Assembly (NCBI GenBank): GCA_903772945.1
Contig: CAICTM010001117.1
Coordinates: forward strand, 1 to 36,792
Reading direction: 5' to 3'
DNA: 36,792 nucleotides
DNA from: Seminavis robusta
Lineage: Eukaryota > Bacillariophyta > Bacillariophyceae > Naviculales > Naviculaceae
This document shows, piece after piece, positions 9,322 to 19,830 of this stretch; the stretch's first letter is position 1; every line of letters begins with the position of its first letter. The notes under the pieces are model-generated. The model had not been told where the DNA came from, ran no database searches, and saw only the letters and a program-made list of their open reading frames with translations. The position numbers and the translations under genes are program-made.

Positions 9322-11087
9322 TTATTGCCCCATTAGAGCCTGTTGGATCCTTTGTTGAATATCCACTTCTGGATTTCCCGATGCCTCCCTGATGAGATCT
9401 TGTAAGGAAATCGGTAGAACTTTATTTGCAGGCAAAACCCATTCGTGTGTCGTCACATTGTGTGTCTTGAAGCTCAGGTTATTGTCACCATTGCTGCTTG
9501 GTTCGCTCTTCTCGGCTCTGTTCCCTTTTCTAGTCTGCTTCTGACATCCCTTGTTGACCGCATGGTGGGCAACTTGTTCTAGCTGATGGCGGTCCTTGTT
9601 TCTAGTAAGACAGCGTTGTGGACAAGGTGGACGCTGGGTCTTTGCCATTGCTTGGGCACGTTGAATGACGGCTACAAAGTCATCGTTTTCCATCAGTGCA
9701 TCATAGCCGCTGGAGTTGCTTTCGGACTCGTCGCTGCTGTCCTCCTCCTCCTCGTCACTATCACTATCTTCGCCATCATCACGTTCTGCTTCTTCATCAG
9801 AAGATTCGGTTTCGTCGTCGTCACTATCGTAATCATCATCATCTTCATCATCATCCTCATACTCCGAATCGGTCAAGTCTTCGTTGACTTCCAATGCCTT
9901 GGCTCATCGTAGACAAGATCTCGAAGTAGCGGATCGAGGCGGGCGACAGGGGGTGCTATCGAACTTGACTTTGTGAGAGTCCACTAGTTCAAACGGGGTC
10001 AGCGGTGGGGCCACACCTGTGATAAAGGCACCTTGTGGTTGTTCTCTTCCGGCTTCAGAATCAGTCGGAGTACTGCGGGCATCCACACCCTGTTGAATGA
10101 TGGCAGTGGTGGGGATGGGCATTCCGGGAGTCTCATCCGTGGCCCAACGAGACGACGATGACAAGCTGGTGGCGGCGGTTTGAATGGTCTCTGTGGTCCT
10201 GACAGATCGGCTTGTGGTGCTCAAATCCAGAGTGGACTGGGCTGACTTGAATGACTTGGTGGTGTGTGTGCTCCTGTCCATGGCATCGGCCTTTTGTTGC
10301 CGCATTTTCTATTGATGATTGGCGATGCGTTGGTTAAACTTGTGGGCCTTGGAGTTGAAGTTGTGGACGCTATTATTGAGAGAGAACTCAGTCGCACTCT
10401 GGTTGAAATCATCAGTGGCCATCTTTGTCCATGAACTGTTCAAGCTCTTCATGCTGTGCTTCCTTCCACCGCTGTCATTATCAGGTGCCAAGCTCTTCAA
10501 GCTAAGGCTGTGCTTGCTATTGGTACTGCTGCCCGTACCCTGTCGTTCAAAGACCGCCCTTTGCTGCTCCGGTTGTGGCAGCTGCACTACCTGAGTTTGC
10601 TGATGACGAAGCTGCACTACCTGCGACGGTTGCTGGGAGGGCGCCTGATGTTGTTGTGGTGGCTGAGGCTGCGGCTGCATAAATTGCTGCTCCTGAGGTT
10701 GCACGAACATTTGTGGTTGCTTTGGCTGCATCATCGTTAAAACTTGTTGCTGTTGTTGTGACTGTTGTGCTTGGGTGAGCTCAATGTTGAACTGGAGCAT
10801 GTCATGAAAGGTAAAATCTGCTGACAGAGGCTCTTCTGCGCTCGTTGTTTTAGTATTGTGTAGCAAGTAAGTAGCAAACAAGAGGATCATGGGTGCCTTG
10901 GCATGACTAAAGCCAACATCCAACAGGACCTGAATATCTTTGTGGAGCCCAAACAAACTCCCCGCCTCTCCATCGTGCTGTACTCCAACTCTTTGCTCCA
11001 CAGGGCATGGCAGTCTGCTCTAGAGAGATCACAAACCTTTACAAACACCTTCCAGCTTTCCTTCTCTGCTAGAGCCTGAGATGTCAT
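9322..11087 (-). pseudogene. Family-A gene, copy B, with one frameshift and two stops
   Basis: This is a paralog of the gene at 1-2199 in the same orientation. The start at 11085-11087 matches that of copy A. Three lesions are visible against copy A. At about 10965, copy B has 23 bases (GAGAGGCGGGGAGTTTGTTTGGG) where copy A has 21, a +2 shift. At about 10310-10312 a TAG follows RIANHQ where copy A reads on through RKKKK. At 9904-9906 a TGA replaces the TGG codon of copy A in SCLRW. Beyond the last stop, 9322-9900 stays open and encodes an acidic Asp/Glu/Ser domain and a conserved C-terminal segment (THEWVLPANKVLPISLQDLI) that copy A has lost. The three lesions sit in conserved coding sequence, so introns do not explain them. 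Confidence 0.85.
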
Positions 11088-12935
11088 GATGATCAACTGA
11101 CTGTGGTGAATGTGTATAAACAACTAGCTTTTGTGTGGAGTTCTGCAACTCTGGCTGTGGAAGTGATGTTTATGATGATCTGCATGGATGCATCATACCA
11201 TTTCGGGGACAGCAGTTCCAGTACATATCGTACGCTACTAGCTCCTCTTGGAGTTCTCATAATTTACCTCTTCACACGTTTAGACTAACTATCCAGAACC
11301 GATCTCTTTCATCATACGATAGATGGGCGGGATGCAATAGCACAGCCAGAAAAAGTGCTTCTACAAGCTTTACCAAGACGGTGCCACAATCAACAAGCTT
11401 CGAAGACCCGGATAGTGCCAGTGGTAGTGTTGAAGGTGTTGGCTGGGCATTTGGATCATGTCATCCGAATAATCGAAACGATTGAACTTGCCAATACCGA
11501 AGGGGGTCTTACCAGTACTTTGAGCTCTCATAATTTACATCTTCTCATATCTTCTCACAAGTCTACTACTAGCTATGTGCGTAGAATCGATCTCTTTGAT
11601 CTTCAGCACACATTACATTGGGTGCCCCGGCCGACCTAGACCCGCGGCAGAGGGGCGGGCCAAGGAAAACCCCTGACACCAATCGATAGCCTTCTACAAA
11701 AGCAACGATAGAGCTGTCCACAAAACGAGTACTAGTACTGTAGTAGTTCAAGGGTCTGCTGCCTGAACAGAATGAATGCAAGAAGGCCTGTTCCTCCGCC
11801 ATCGGACCCCCACAGTCCAGTGAAAAGTACATTAAATTTTACTACCCAAGCGCTTGAGTTGAAGCATAGTATGCTTCTATTGGTGAAAACGTTCAAAGAC
11901 CCGACAAAGCGGGGCATAGGGGGGTATCAGACAGTCGATAAAGATAAAGTGTTGGAAGGTTTTACTTTTCTACTGGTCAAATTATTTTACCCACGAGCAA
12001 TAAGTACTAGTACGTACTGTAGTAGTCTGGTGCTGCAAGACGGACAACAGACAACACAGTCCTTGCAGTGGAGCAGTATGTCATCTTCTATTTTCTCTTT
12101 TCTCGCTGCTGGTCAAAGAAAGGAGAGCTTTCCGACCTTTTATTATTGACGTGGAAATGTTCCAGCCAGCTATCAACAGTTCTGGTGACAAAGAACCCGA
12201 ATAATGCAGTACTCTCGATCGGGTTATGGTCGAAAGCAGCGGCATCAAGCCAGAGGGTGGAGAAATCCATTGCCATCCCATGCCAAAAGGCCTTGGTAGA
12301 CTAATAAACCCAACAACAAGACTTAGTTACGGTAGCTACTCTAGCTAGCTAGTAGCTAGATAGTACTAGTACCGCAGCAAGTAGGACAGGAGCACCGGCT
12401 TGAGCACCGGCAGTAGGCAGAGGTCCACTGGTAAGCTAGACTACTGGTACCATTCCAGATGGTTCGATAAAAGAGCAACCGCCCCAAACGCAGTTGCGGC
12501 GTTGCATCAGAAGCGGTTTCTCATTTCTAAAGATCCGGTGTGACTACTCATTTAGGAGTGGTGAGATGCCATCCACCATGATCTGATTGCAGATTTATTG
12601 ACTGGTGTATTTTGGCATGTCCGTGCCAGTTGTGTTTAATTCTTGGCTACGTTGTGACTTTATGTGACTGAATGATCCTCCCCCCAATGTCCTCGTTGCT
12701 TTATAACACAAATGCTCCCTGCTGGCCGACTGTTCGTGGTTTCTGACCATTGTGTATAGTAGCTGCTTAGTAGGGTTCTGACTGGCTTTTTTGCTCACTT
12801 TATCTTGCAGCTTCTTGTCTCCATTCTCGGGACTGCTAAAAAAGTGCCAGCAACGCTGCAACTTACTTTTTTGGCAAACACACTTTCTTTCAGCCCCTTG
12901 ACAAAGCATAGAACGGTTTTAAAAAAAGAAGGACC
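11088..12935. other. Intergenic DNA, possible gene relics, no supported gene
   Basis: No frame shows a recognisable domain. A plus-strand open stretch at about 11295-11510 has a Leu/Val/Ile-rich amphipathic pattern but no start, and it resembles nothing I can name. Two related segments containing CTCATAATTTAC and CGATCTCTTT (about 11245-11320 and 11520-11605) form a degenerate direct repeat about 275 bases apart. CTAG/GTAC words are frequent around 11730-11750, 12000-12025 and 12330-12375. Confidence 0.5.
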
Positions 12936-13370
12936 ATGACGAGCTTTCATGTCTCTGTGCCTCGATTGGGAGGAGAGAAACCTCTGTTGACAGACTACTC
13001 GAGGTTCAAGGCTGACATTGGGAGTGCCAAACGAGGAAAAGAGAGCCGACCCAGTCAACCTCCCCGTCATCATCGCAGCACGGTCGGTGGTTGCTCGAAC
13101 ACTGTCTTCTGTAATCATCATGGCAGTGTCTGTGGTGGTGGTGCTAGTATCTGTCCCAACGGCAACAGCAGCAGTGTGGTGTGTGGACCCGTTGGAAATC
13201 GGACGAGCATTCACAAGCTGGAAGAAGAAATGCAACGGATTTTGGTCCAAGTGGCGTTTGAACAGTCTGGTCATGACTATACCGTGACTACTACCGGCAC
13301 CGGTACGGACTTTGATGACTACGATGACGATGATGAATCCGAGACGACCCTTGAAAGTCTACTCGATGAT

Positions 13371-13405
<35 letters not shown>

Positions 13406-14903
13406 TGGCATGGAGAAAAATCACAACAGTCGAAAGACCAACCTCAACTCTAGTGAGCCTTCTCTGTCTGCAGCTGACCTCTTCAATGAGTCTGATTCTG
13501 ATAGTAGTGATAGTGAGGATGATGAAGAAGACGGTGAAGTGGAGGACATGAACATGTCTTTGTCTTACTCCAGACCAGTCAGAACTTATGGAAATCAATC
13601 CATGCCCATGTTGGGTCTGCAAGACTTTTCTCCTGTGCTGGCTCCACCTAGTCCCACTCCTAGGAGATTGTCCAATCAGTTCTCTCTCAACCTCACTACA
13701 GCAACTACAGCCAATGCTATCAATACTTCAAGTATACCCAACCTAAGTGCCATGAACAGCCAGACCAACCCCAACTCGATCCCCACTGCCAAAGTGGAAA
13801 ACCACACTTCGGCACCAGCCCTCTTTTACAAGCACAAGAACAGCAACAAGTCCAGTTCTGTTCCTTCTCTCACGGACTACATGGAAACCTTTGCGGAAGA
13901 TCAGCGCAGAGTCAAGAGTCGGCTTCATGGCACACGCTGTGCTACAGAAGATTTGCGACAGGAACTCTACCGCATGGTGCTTCCACCCAGACGCCGCCAG
14001 AAAACACTGCCACCCCGCAGCAAGACGTGGGATGAAAAGCTACGTCCTCCAAAGACACACCCATTCAAGCCAGATACTACCATTCCAACCTCAACCATTC
14101 CAACCACAGCACAAACTCAAGCCCGTCGAAGAAGTACCATTCGCAAGAGCAAATCCGTGGATCCCGATGCCATGATGACGTCAATCCCCATGCGACGACG
14201 AACCATCAGCACTACAAAACAACAAACCGAAATGATGGACAATTCCATGCCGGCATCCATGTCCATGCGACGACGAAGCATCGCGAAACAGCAACAACAA
14301 AATGAAATGATGGATAATTCCATGCCGGCATCCCTGCCCATGCGACGACGAAGCCTTAGCAGTACGAAACAACTGCAACAAAAGGAAATGATGGACCACT
14401 CCATGACGGCATCCCTCCCCATTCGACGACGCAGCATTAGCAGCTCGAAACTTCAAGACGAGATGATGGACGGTTCCACCACCAAACATCAAGATCGAGA
14501 CGACATTTTACAACAACTGGCCACGCGACAGAATAAACGCTCTACGATTCGCAAGAGCAAGTCCAGCATTGACGACGATGCCAGTCCCAATCTACCACCA
14601 CCTTGCATGGCACGACGCTTTCGACGACACCGAAAGAACAACAATAGTGGCAATAATCTACAACATTTGCACAACTCGACCGGACAGATACTCTATGACT
14701 TTCATAGTGACATTCTCGGAACGACCTGCAACAAGAACAGCACATTCAATAACAATAACGAAACAGCAAGTCGACGGGCGCCCATCAAGTACAGCAAATC
14801 TTTTGACAGCAGTCGCATCACCAACAGTGGTACCAGTACTAGCAGTCCTCGAACGCTCAACACGACGGCAGCGGTGGCACCCAAGAAAAAGAACTCTTGC
14901 TGA
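12936..14903 (+). CDS. Disordered protein with poly-Asp run and tandem RRRS repeats (655 aa)
   Basis: I do not recognise a family. Residues 1-120 are Ser/Gly/Cys-mixed. A run of 14 consecutive Asp codons follows (13365-13406), then a second Ser/Asp/Glu acidic patch near 13485-13545, a Ser/Pro/Asn-rich middle, and a basic C-terminal half. That half holds four to five tandem units (14161-14480), each with an EMMDNSMPAS-like acidic part followed by MRRRSIS or MRRRTIS. The RRxS/T core is the consensus of basophilic kinases such as PKA, so a multiply phosphorylated scaffold is a reasonable guess. RSTIRKSKS occurs twice outside the array. The protein ends KKKNSC, a basic tail with a terminal Cys but not a CaaX box. 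No membrane segment or signal peptide is visible. ATG 12936 is the first in frame. Confidence 0.8.
13365..13406 (+). repeat. GAY trinucleotide run coding 14 Asp
   Basis: Fourteen mixed GAT/GAC codons in a row within the coding sequence. The mixed codons suggest that the Asp run itself, rather than a fresh microsatellite, is maintained. Confidence 0.9.
14161..14480 (+). repeat. Coding tandem repeat with MRRRSIS cores
   Basis: Units of about 55 to 81 bases share GAAATGATGGA, TCCATGCCGGCATCC and ATGCGACGACGAA words. Full copies begin near 14229, 14308 and 14386, with partial units at 14173 and 14460. The variable spacers are Lys/Gln-rich. Confidence 0.85.
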
Positions 14904-15201
14904 ACAGAGTGGCTTTTCTCGAAGCGATTGATGGATCGATCGGTTCTACCGGAGATTCTGGGTACGGTGCACTGGATTCATTCACCGATGTCTAGCTAGC
15001 CAGGGCTAGATAGCTAGCTGGCACACTGCTGTACCAGACGCTGACAAGCAAACCTGTTTCTATCTTGCCAGGCATAGATAGCTAGCTAGCCCACTGCTGT
15101 ACCAGATGCTGACAAGCAAACCTCCGGCAATTTTTAGCTTACTGCAATAAATTTATATAAGTTAGTTGTTAGAGACTATATCAAACTTGGTCACGCGTCA
15201 T
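14904..15201. other. Intergenic DNA between convergent genes
   Basis: This lies between the 3' ends of the plus-strand gene at 12936-14903 and the minus-strand ankyrin-like gene. It contains a 57-base direct repeat and an AT-rich stretch (about 15143-15170) that could serve 3' end formation. Confidence 0.6.
14999..15123. repeat. 57-base direct repeat pair containing TAGATAGCTAGCT
   Basis: Copies at 14999-15055 and 15067-15123 differ at only a few positions. Both contain GATAGCTAGCT followed by CACTGCTGTACCAGA and CTGACAAGCAAACCT. The 11 bases between them are unrelated to the unit. Confidence 0.9.
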
Positions 15202-16340
15202 TCATGAGGCCCAGTCTCCTTCACGGGGAGACCCAGGGCAACCATTGTCACATAGCCACTCGATCACTTCCCTTTGGTTCTCTGTGCAGGCAGCTCGATA
15301 TGTCGCTACACTCCACGGACACCCATTTTCACGAGCCCACTTTAGAATTTCCAAGTGGCCGCCTCCAGCAGCACCTGTGCACGTCCGTCNNNNNNAGCAA
15401 AGGAACATGCCATGCTATCCCATGGACACCCATTCTCACGAGCCCACTTTAGAATTTCCAAGTGGCCGTTTAGAGCAGCACCTGAGCATGTCGATCTATC
15501 CCAGGGACATCCATGTTCACGAGCCCATTTTAATACTTCCAAATGGCCGTTTTCAGCAGCATCGGCACATGTCGATTTATTCCATCCACAACCATTTGCA
15601 CGAGCCCACTTCAAAATTTCCAAATGACCATTTTCGGCTGCAGAGCTGCATGTATCTGCATTCCAAGGACAGCCATTCTCTCTTAACCATTGGAGCAATT
15701 CCAAATGACCATTTTCAGCAGCACAGGCACATGTTTGCTCATTCCACGGACAACCATTTTCTCTTAACCATTGGAGCAATTCCAAATGTCCACCTCCAGC
15801 AGCGGATGCACATGTATGTTCATTCCATGGACAACCATTCTCTCGTAACCATTGGAGCAATTCCAAGTGTCCATATAGTGCAGCATAGAAACATGTATTT
15901 GTATCCCATGGGAATCCTTTTTGTCGTGCCCACTGCATGAGAGTAATATTTCCAATTTTGGCAATGGCAGTGCAAACTTGATAATGATCAGGCTTCTTAT
16001 TGCTGGAGTTGTCCTCGAGCCAGTATTCGGCACGAGGCTGGTTACAGAATGTTTCATTGTAGTAAGTATCAGTGCTTTCTGCAGAGCGCCTGTTTATTGC
16101 TGGGTTTGGGTTATCTTTAACCATTCGTGGCTTTTTCTTAAGCTCAATTTTGCAGTAGTCTTTGTACCGTTGATTCATCCTTTTGTTGACTGGTCCAATA
16201 AAGGCATACTGTCCAACACCAACAAATGATAGAATCGGGCCAATCCAAATCAAGTCGTCCGCAAAAAAAAGAGGAGACTCGACAGTACCTTTATCGGTTG
16301 TAGTCTTAGTATGAGTACTAGCAGCAGCGGCAGTATTCAT
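15202..16340 (-). CDS. Ankyrin-like protein of 27-residue HLELLQWLRENGCPW repeats, interrupted by an assembly gap
   Basis: The start ATG is at 16338-16340. The N-terminal 110 residues contain a hydrophobic, F-box-like or membrane-associated segment (LIWIGPILSFVGVGQYAFIGPVN). At least eight repeats of about 27 residues follow, each GHLE(L/I/V)L(Q/K)W followed by NGCPW, then TC and AA; at DNA level the unit is 81 bases. Such short ankyrin-like repeats are common in stramenopile and giant-virus proteins and usually mediate protein binding. Six N at 15390-15395 break the frame: before the gap the frame reads CPWDSMACSFA, and after it the repeat resumes in another frame as RTCTGAAGGGHLE, ending with TGA at 15202-15204. 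The true missing length is therefore not six and may include one or more collapsed repeats. A TATA-like CTATATATAT lies only 10 to 20 bases before the ATG. Confidence 0.85.
15390..15395. other. Assembly gap (NNNNNN)
   Basis: A run of six N inside the 81-base repeat array of the ankyrin-like gene. Frames on the two sides disagree, so the gap length is nominal; repeat collapse is the likely cause. Confidence 0.97.
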
Positions 16341-16763
16341 GGTGCGGCGATATATATAGCAGTGGCTGCTGTGGTTGTGGCTAGCCGTGGATCCTGGTAG
16401 CTCTAGCTATACTAGTAGTTGCGCTCAGGCAGCACGAGTATCTTCTGGGACGTGTTGTAGGTTGTTGGTGCTTTGGTGTGGTGCGCTGTGCCTCTAGTAA
16501 AAACAATAAAATTTGAAATACTAGTAACACTTGCAGGGTTAAGCTAGTCTGGATTCAAGTACTAGTATCTAGTTTCTTGGTTCTCCAACCACGAACCAAC
16601 CACGACCGAAACAGCATTGGTACGCCGTACTTGGCACCGTGAGACTGCATGCAAAAAGCTATCTAGGGTGGCCGTTACAGTGAACTCATCGGAAGAAACA
16701 ACGTAAAGCTCTCATTGTTTTCTCGTTGCCCAGCTGTAAAGCACACCAATCAGTACTATCGAC
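16341..16763. other. Divergent intergenic region with TATA-like box
   Basis: Shared upstream region of the minus-strand ankyrin-like gene and the plus-strand gene at 16764. GATATATATAG at about 16350-16360 is TATA-like for the minus strand but sits almost against the ATG. The rest carries CTAG/GTAC words and no gene. Confidence 0.5.
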
Positions 16764-17222
16764 ATGATGAAGCTCCTCCTTGTTTCCGTGCTGGCGCTCT
16801 TTTCTGGTCATTGCCAAGCGTTTTTGGCAACGGAACCAACAACAGCCAAAGCAGCTTTCACGTCTGCCCCATCTTGGCGACCCGACTCTGGGAAAACATT
16901 GCCGGTCGTCGTCAAGCCGGCGGCAGGGGGGGTCAGTGATCTATTGGTTCGTGATGAAGGGGAAAATGGCGCAGTCTTGGTGCCTTGCGCACACAAAAAA
17001 TCTGCTAACGAAGGCACCTCTTTCGCGTTGCCACTTTTCATCGCCGCAGGTGCGGCTTCTTCCCTTTTCCTTCTTCCTACAACTCTTGCTAGTATTGGTA
17101 TTGGTTCATCATCTGAAATGACAGTCATTGGTGGGGCCTTGGCGGTTGTGACCTTGACGCAACACTTACTAGCAACAGTTCAAGAAATGGTGGGTCCACT
17201 CATGGCGCTCAAGCGCCGGTGA
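16764..17222 (+). CDS. Small membrane protein with plastid-type presequence (152 aa)
   Basis: Residues 1-19 form a signal peptide (MMKLLLVSVLALFSGHCQA) followed directly by Phe-Leu-Ala and a Ser/Thr/Lys/Arg-containing stretch. This A-F junction is typical of diatom bipartite plastid presequences. Residues about 35-80 are soluble, with a short basic patch. Two hydrophobic segments follow, at about 86-110 and 118-138, and the tail is Lys-Arg-Arg. I do not recognise a family. A thylakoid or plastid-envelope protein is plausible by location signal alone. Two ATGs stand in tandem (16764 and 16767) and either could be used. Confidence 0.75.
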   Translation: MMKLLLVSVLALFSGHCQAFLATEPTTAKAAFTSAPSWRPDSGKTLPVVVKPAAGGVSDLLVRDEGENGAVLVPCAHKKSANEGTSFALPLFIAAGAASSLFLLPTTLASIGIGSSSEMTVIGGALAVVTLTQHLLATVQEMVGPLMALKRR

Positions 17223-18061
17223 TGATTGCTTTGCCTATGCCCAATCCCTGCATGGGGGGGCATTTTTATCTTAGAGCACGACATTACACTATTGCCAACC
17301 GTATGCAGTGGGCAATTTCCGGTCTTTGGCTGTCCTTTCGAAGTCTTCCACTGCTTTCACAACCAGCGCTTCAGTAATTGGTGTGCATTGGCCTCCGGCA
17401 ACAACGCCTAGAACGATCAACCGTTCGAGGTCTCAGAAAGATCAACCGTTCAAGGTCTCGCGAGATCCACCAGCCATCTTCTCGATGACAGTGTCGCACT
17501 GACACACCGTTCCCATAGCCTTGCACTTGCCGACAGAAAGCTTGCCGGCTATCGTCATGCCTCCTCATTTTTCAGTAGATCCAGACGAGCAGTGATTGAA
17601 GTAGATGGGAGCCGACGAATCATTCGAGCCCGGCGTCGGCCCTCTGTTGGTCCTCAATTAATCTACCCTGATCCCACGGAACCTCGGTCTAAGCCTGGCC
17701 CTCACTGACTCCCATAGTAACTTCACAACTCTAAACCCCTTCAATCGAACCACAATTTTTCGCCAGGAGCTGACGGTTTGTTCGCTTCGATGCCGTCTCC
17801 TTACAAATAAACACTGCGCTTTTTCGGGCCTGCCTATCCCGAATTAAGCAGTGTGAGCAGCAGTGATGAAGACGACGAAGTCTCGAGGCGGCTATTGTAG
17901 TTTTGACGATACGAGAACTGTTCAAGCAAGCAGCTGGGGATGAGAATTCGGCTTTGTTGAGTTGGATGAAGAAAAGCATCGAAGATGTAAATGCCAGCTA
18001 CTTTGTTTAGCTCTACGGGTCATTGTTGTTGTTGTCGGTTTTGATAAAGTACGAAAACCAA
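17223..18061. other. Intergenic DNA between convergent genes
   Basis: No frame shows a domain or signal peptide. It contains a 20-base direct repeat (17415-17459). I see nothing else that can be supported. Confidence 0.5.
17415..17459. repeat. Two copies of GATCAACCGTTCRAGGTCTC
   Basis: The copies at 17415-17434 and 17440-17459 are 25 bases apart and differ at one base (G/A). Confidence 0.9.
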
Positions 18062-19830
18062 CTATTTTGCATCCTGGGCAATCTTTTCTCGTTCTTCTGT
18101 AGCCGGGAGAGGATCCGTCCATTTGCATTCTGCGCCTTCACCTTCCGTGTACTTGATACGGCAATTGTAGTTGTAACCAAGCATGTATCCAAGTTGGCCA
18201 TATCCACCACGATTGTAGGCCACACATCTTGAATTGGCCATGAGCATGATCTCCACAAAACTGGTGAAAAGATCTGTTGGTACTGTACTGGTGTCATGAG
18301 CAATCTGCTTGGCATGAACCTTGACATTGTGTTGCTTTCCATAGACTATGGCTTCCCTGGCAATAGCATAAGTTTGAGCTGCCACTAGGAATGGTCCACC
18401 TGCAAGCAATCAATCAAAGAAGAAGACGAACACAAACATCATAATGTGAGCAGCACAAAACGTGGGATCCGTTGGTTCGCTGTCTCGGGCCGGATTTGTT
18501 CCCACCATGGGCTAATACGATACGTACCAGGTCGAAGGTGTGACATGCAATTCATGGCATTCTCGACTTTGAGTCTCAGGTCCTCTTGTTCCGCATCATC
18601 CTTGGGGACCATTTCGTAGTCAATGTGAGCGGTGGCATATTCTCCCGGTTCCAATCCCATGAGCCGGAGTGATTCCGTCATGCGTTCTGTGAGCATGAAA
18701 CTGGGTTTGAAGAGAACATTCCAGACATCCTTGAATGCTTCCGAGGCAGCCTTTTCTTCATCCTTGCGTCTGTCATTGTAGTAAGGTTCGGCAAAAGTAT
18801 CGTCATTGTACATGACATTGACCACACGTCTGTCATCTTGGTACGCTTGCTGTACAATGATTTCAATATCATTTTGATGTGGTGATTTTCGAACTTTCCA
18901 CATGACAAAGTCGGGGACCACCCAGTCAATGCCTCCGTGCTGCGGTGGATGCAAGAATTTTTCCAATCGATCGGGCAAATCCCAGTGAATGTAAAAAATG
19001 CGTTTGGAATCGGCGGCAATGCGCAACATGGCCATCATGGGTCGCAGACGATGGGCCACATTTCCACAAATTTCTCCCCCCAGACATGTCATGACAAGAT
19101 ATTTTTGTTCTCTCCAATTTGGTTTGACCAGCTGTGATGTGACTTCGACGTGCCACTCAAAGTATTCCTTGAGCCAATTTGGAATATTCTTGGAATCCTT
19201 CCATCGATTGTCCCCGACTGCCACATCAGTTTCCTCCTGTTCTACTTCTTTGGGTCCTTCGACATCTCTACCGGCAGCAATATCTTTGGCCAACATGTCA
19301 TCCTGTACGATATCACCCTCAGCATCCCGGACAATCAATTTTCCATTTTTATCGTGCTCGACATTTTTATTTTTGTTGGTTTCGACTCCTTTGACTCCCT
19401 TTTGCTGCAATGCCTTGTCGTGTGCTTGTTGCAAATTGGCCTGATCCCGTTCGTGGTGTTCCTGGGCGGCTTTACGGGCTTCTGCCTTGAGTTGGTCTCG
19501 CATTTGTTGTTCAATAGCTCCACTTTTGCCAGAACCGCTTCCACCATCCTGTGGTTTCTTTTCCTGATCAGCCGGCTGTTCTTGAAGGACCTTTCTCACC
19601 GAGTTGGGATTCGAGGTGGCAGCATCGACAGCCTGATTACTGCTACCATTATTTCCCATGTACAAAAAGAGACCCAACAATCCCAGGCCAACAACCGCCA
19701 TGGCAGCCTTGACCGTGAATCCTCCTCCACTCCCAGCACCATGAATTCCCTTGTCTCGACTGCTCGTTCGCTGGATCGGAGACCGGATCTTGTTGGGAAA
19801 TTGTTGTTGAGTGCGGTTGCGCATAGACAT
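18062..19830 (-). CDS. Fucosyltransferase-like type II membrane protein, two exons (546 aa)
   Basis: The exons are 18528-19830 and 18062-18399; the 128-base intron starts GTACGTAT, ends TTGCAG and splits a Gly codon in phase 1. I start at ATG 19828-19830 because the longer open frame has no upstream ATG. A single membrane anchor lies at about residues 40-58 (KAAMAVVGLGLLGLFLYMG), followed by a Gln/Lys/Glu-rich stalk of about 120 residues with coiled-coil character and then a globular domain. That domain carries CLGGEICGNVAHRLRPM, PGEYATAHIDYEM, LRPGGPFLVAA and SFVEIMLMANSRCVAYN. This order resembles diatom fucosyltransferase-like proteins with a GT-B fold acting in the Golgi. In related enzymes the AH motif is usually followed by x-Arg; here it is AHID, so donor binding may be altered. 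The family call is from memory of motif order. Confidence 0.75.
18400..18527 (-). other. Intron in fucosyltransferase-like gene (128 bases)
   Basis: Donor GTACGT and acceptor TTGCAG on the minus strand. Splicing joins HLRPG to GPFLVAAQ and gives a continuous C-terminal domain; without splicing the frame stops shortly after 18439. Confidence 0.9.

Noticed and set aside
11295..11510. Leu/Val/Ile-rich open stretch that looked like a gene fragment
   Set aside because: No ATG, no recognised motif, and a second frame over the same bases looks equally protein-like.
12795..13274. 159-codon minus-strand ORF overlapping the start of the poly-Asp gene
   Set aside because: Antisense shadow of the coding sequence without any domain.
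13359..13622. Hydrophobic minus-strand ORF rich in Val/Ile
   Set aside because: Produced by reading the Asp run backwards (GAY gives Val/Ile).
15204..15940. Plus-strand repetitive ORF with HSMDNHFL-like units
   Set aside because: Antisense of the 81-base ankyrin-like repeats; the coding sense is clear on the minus strand.
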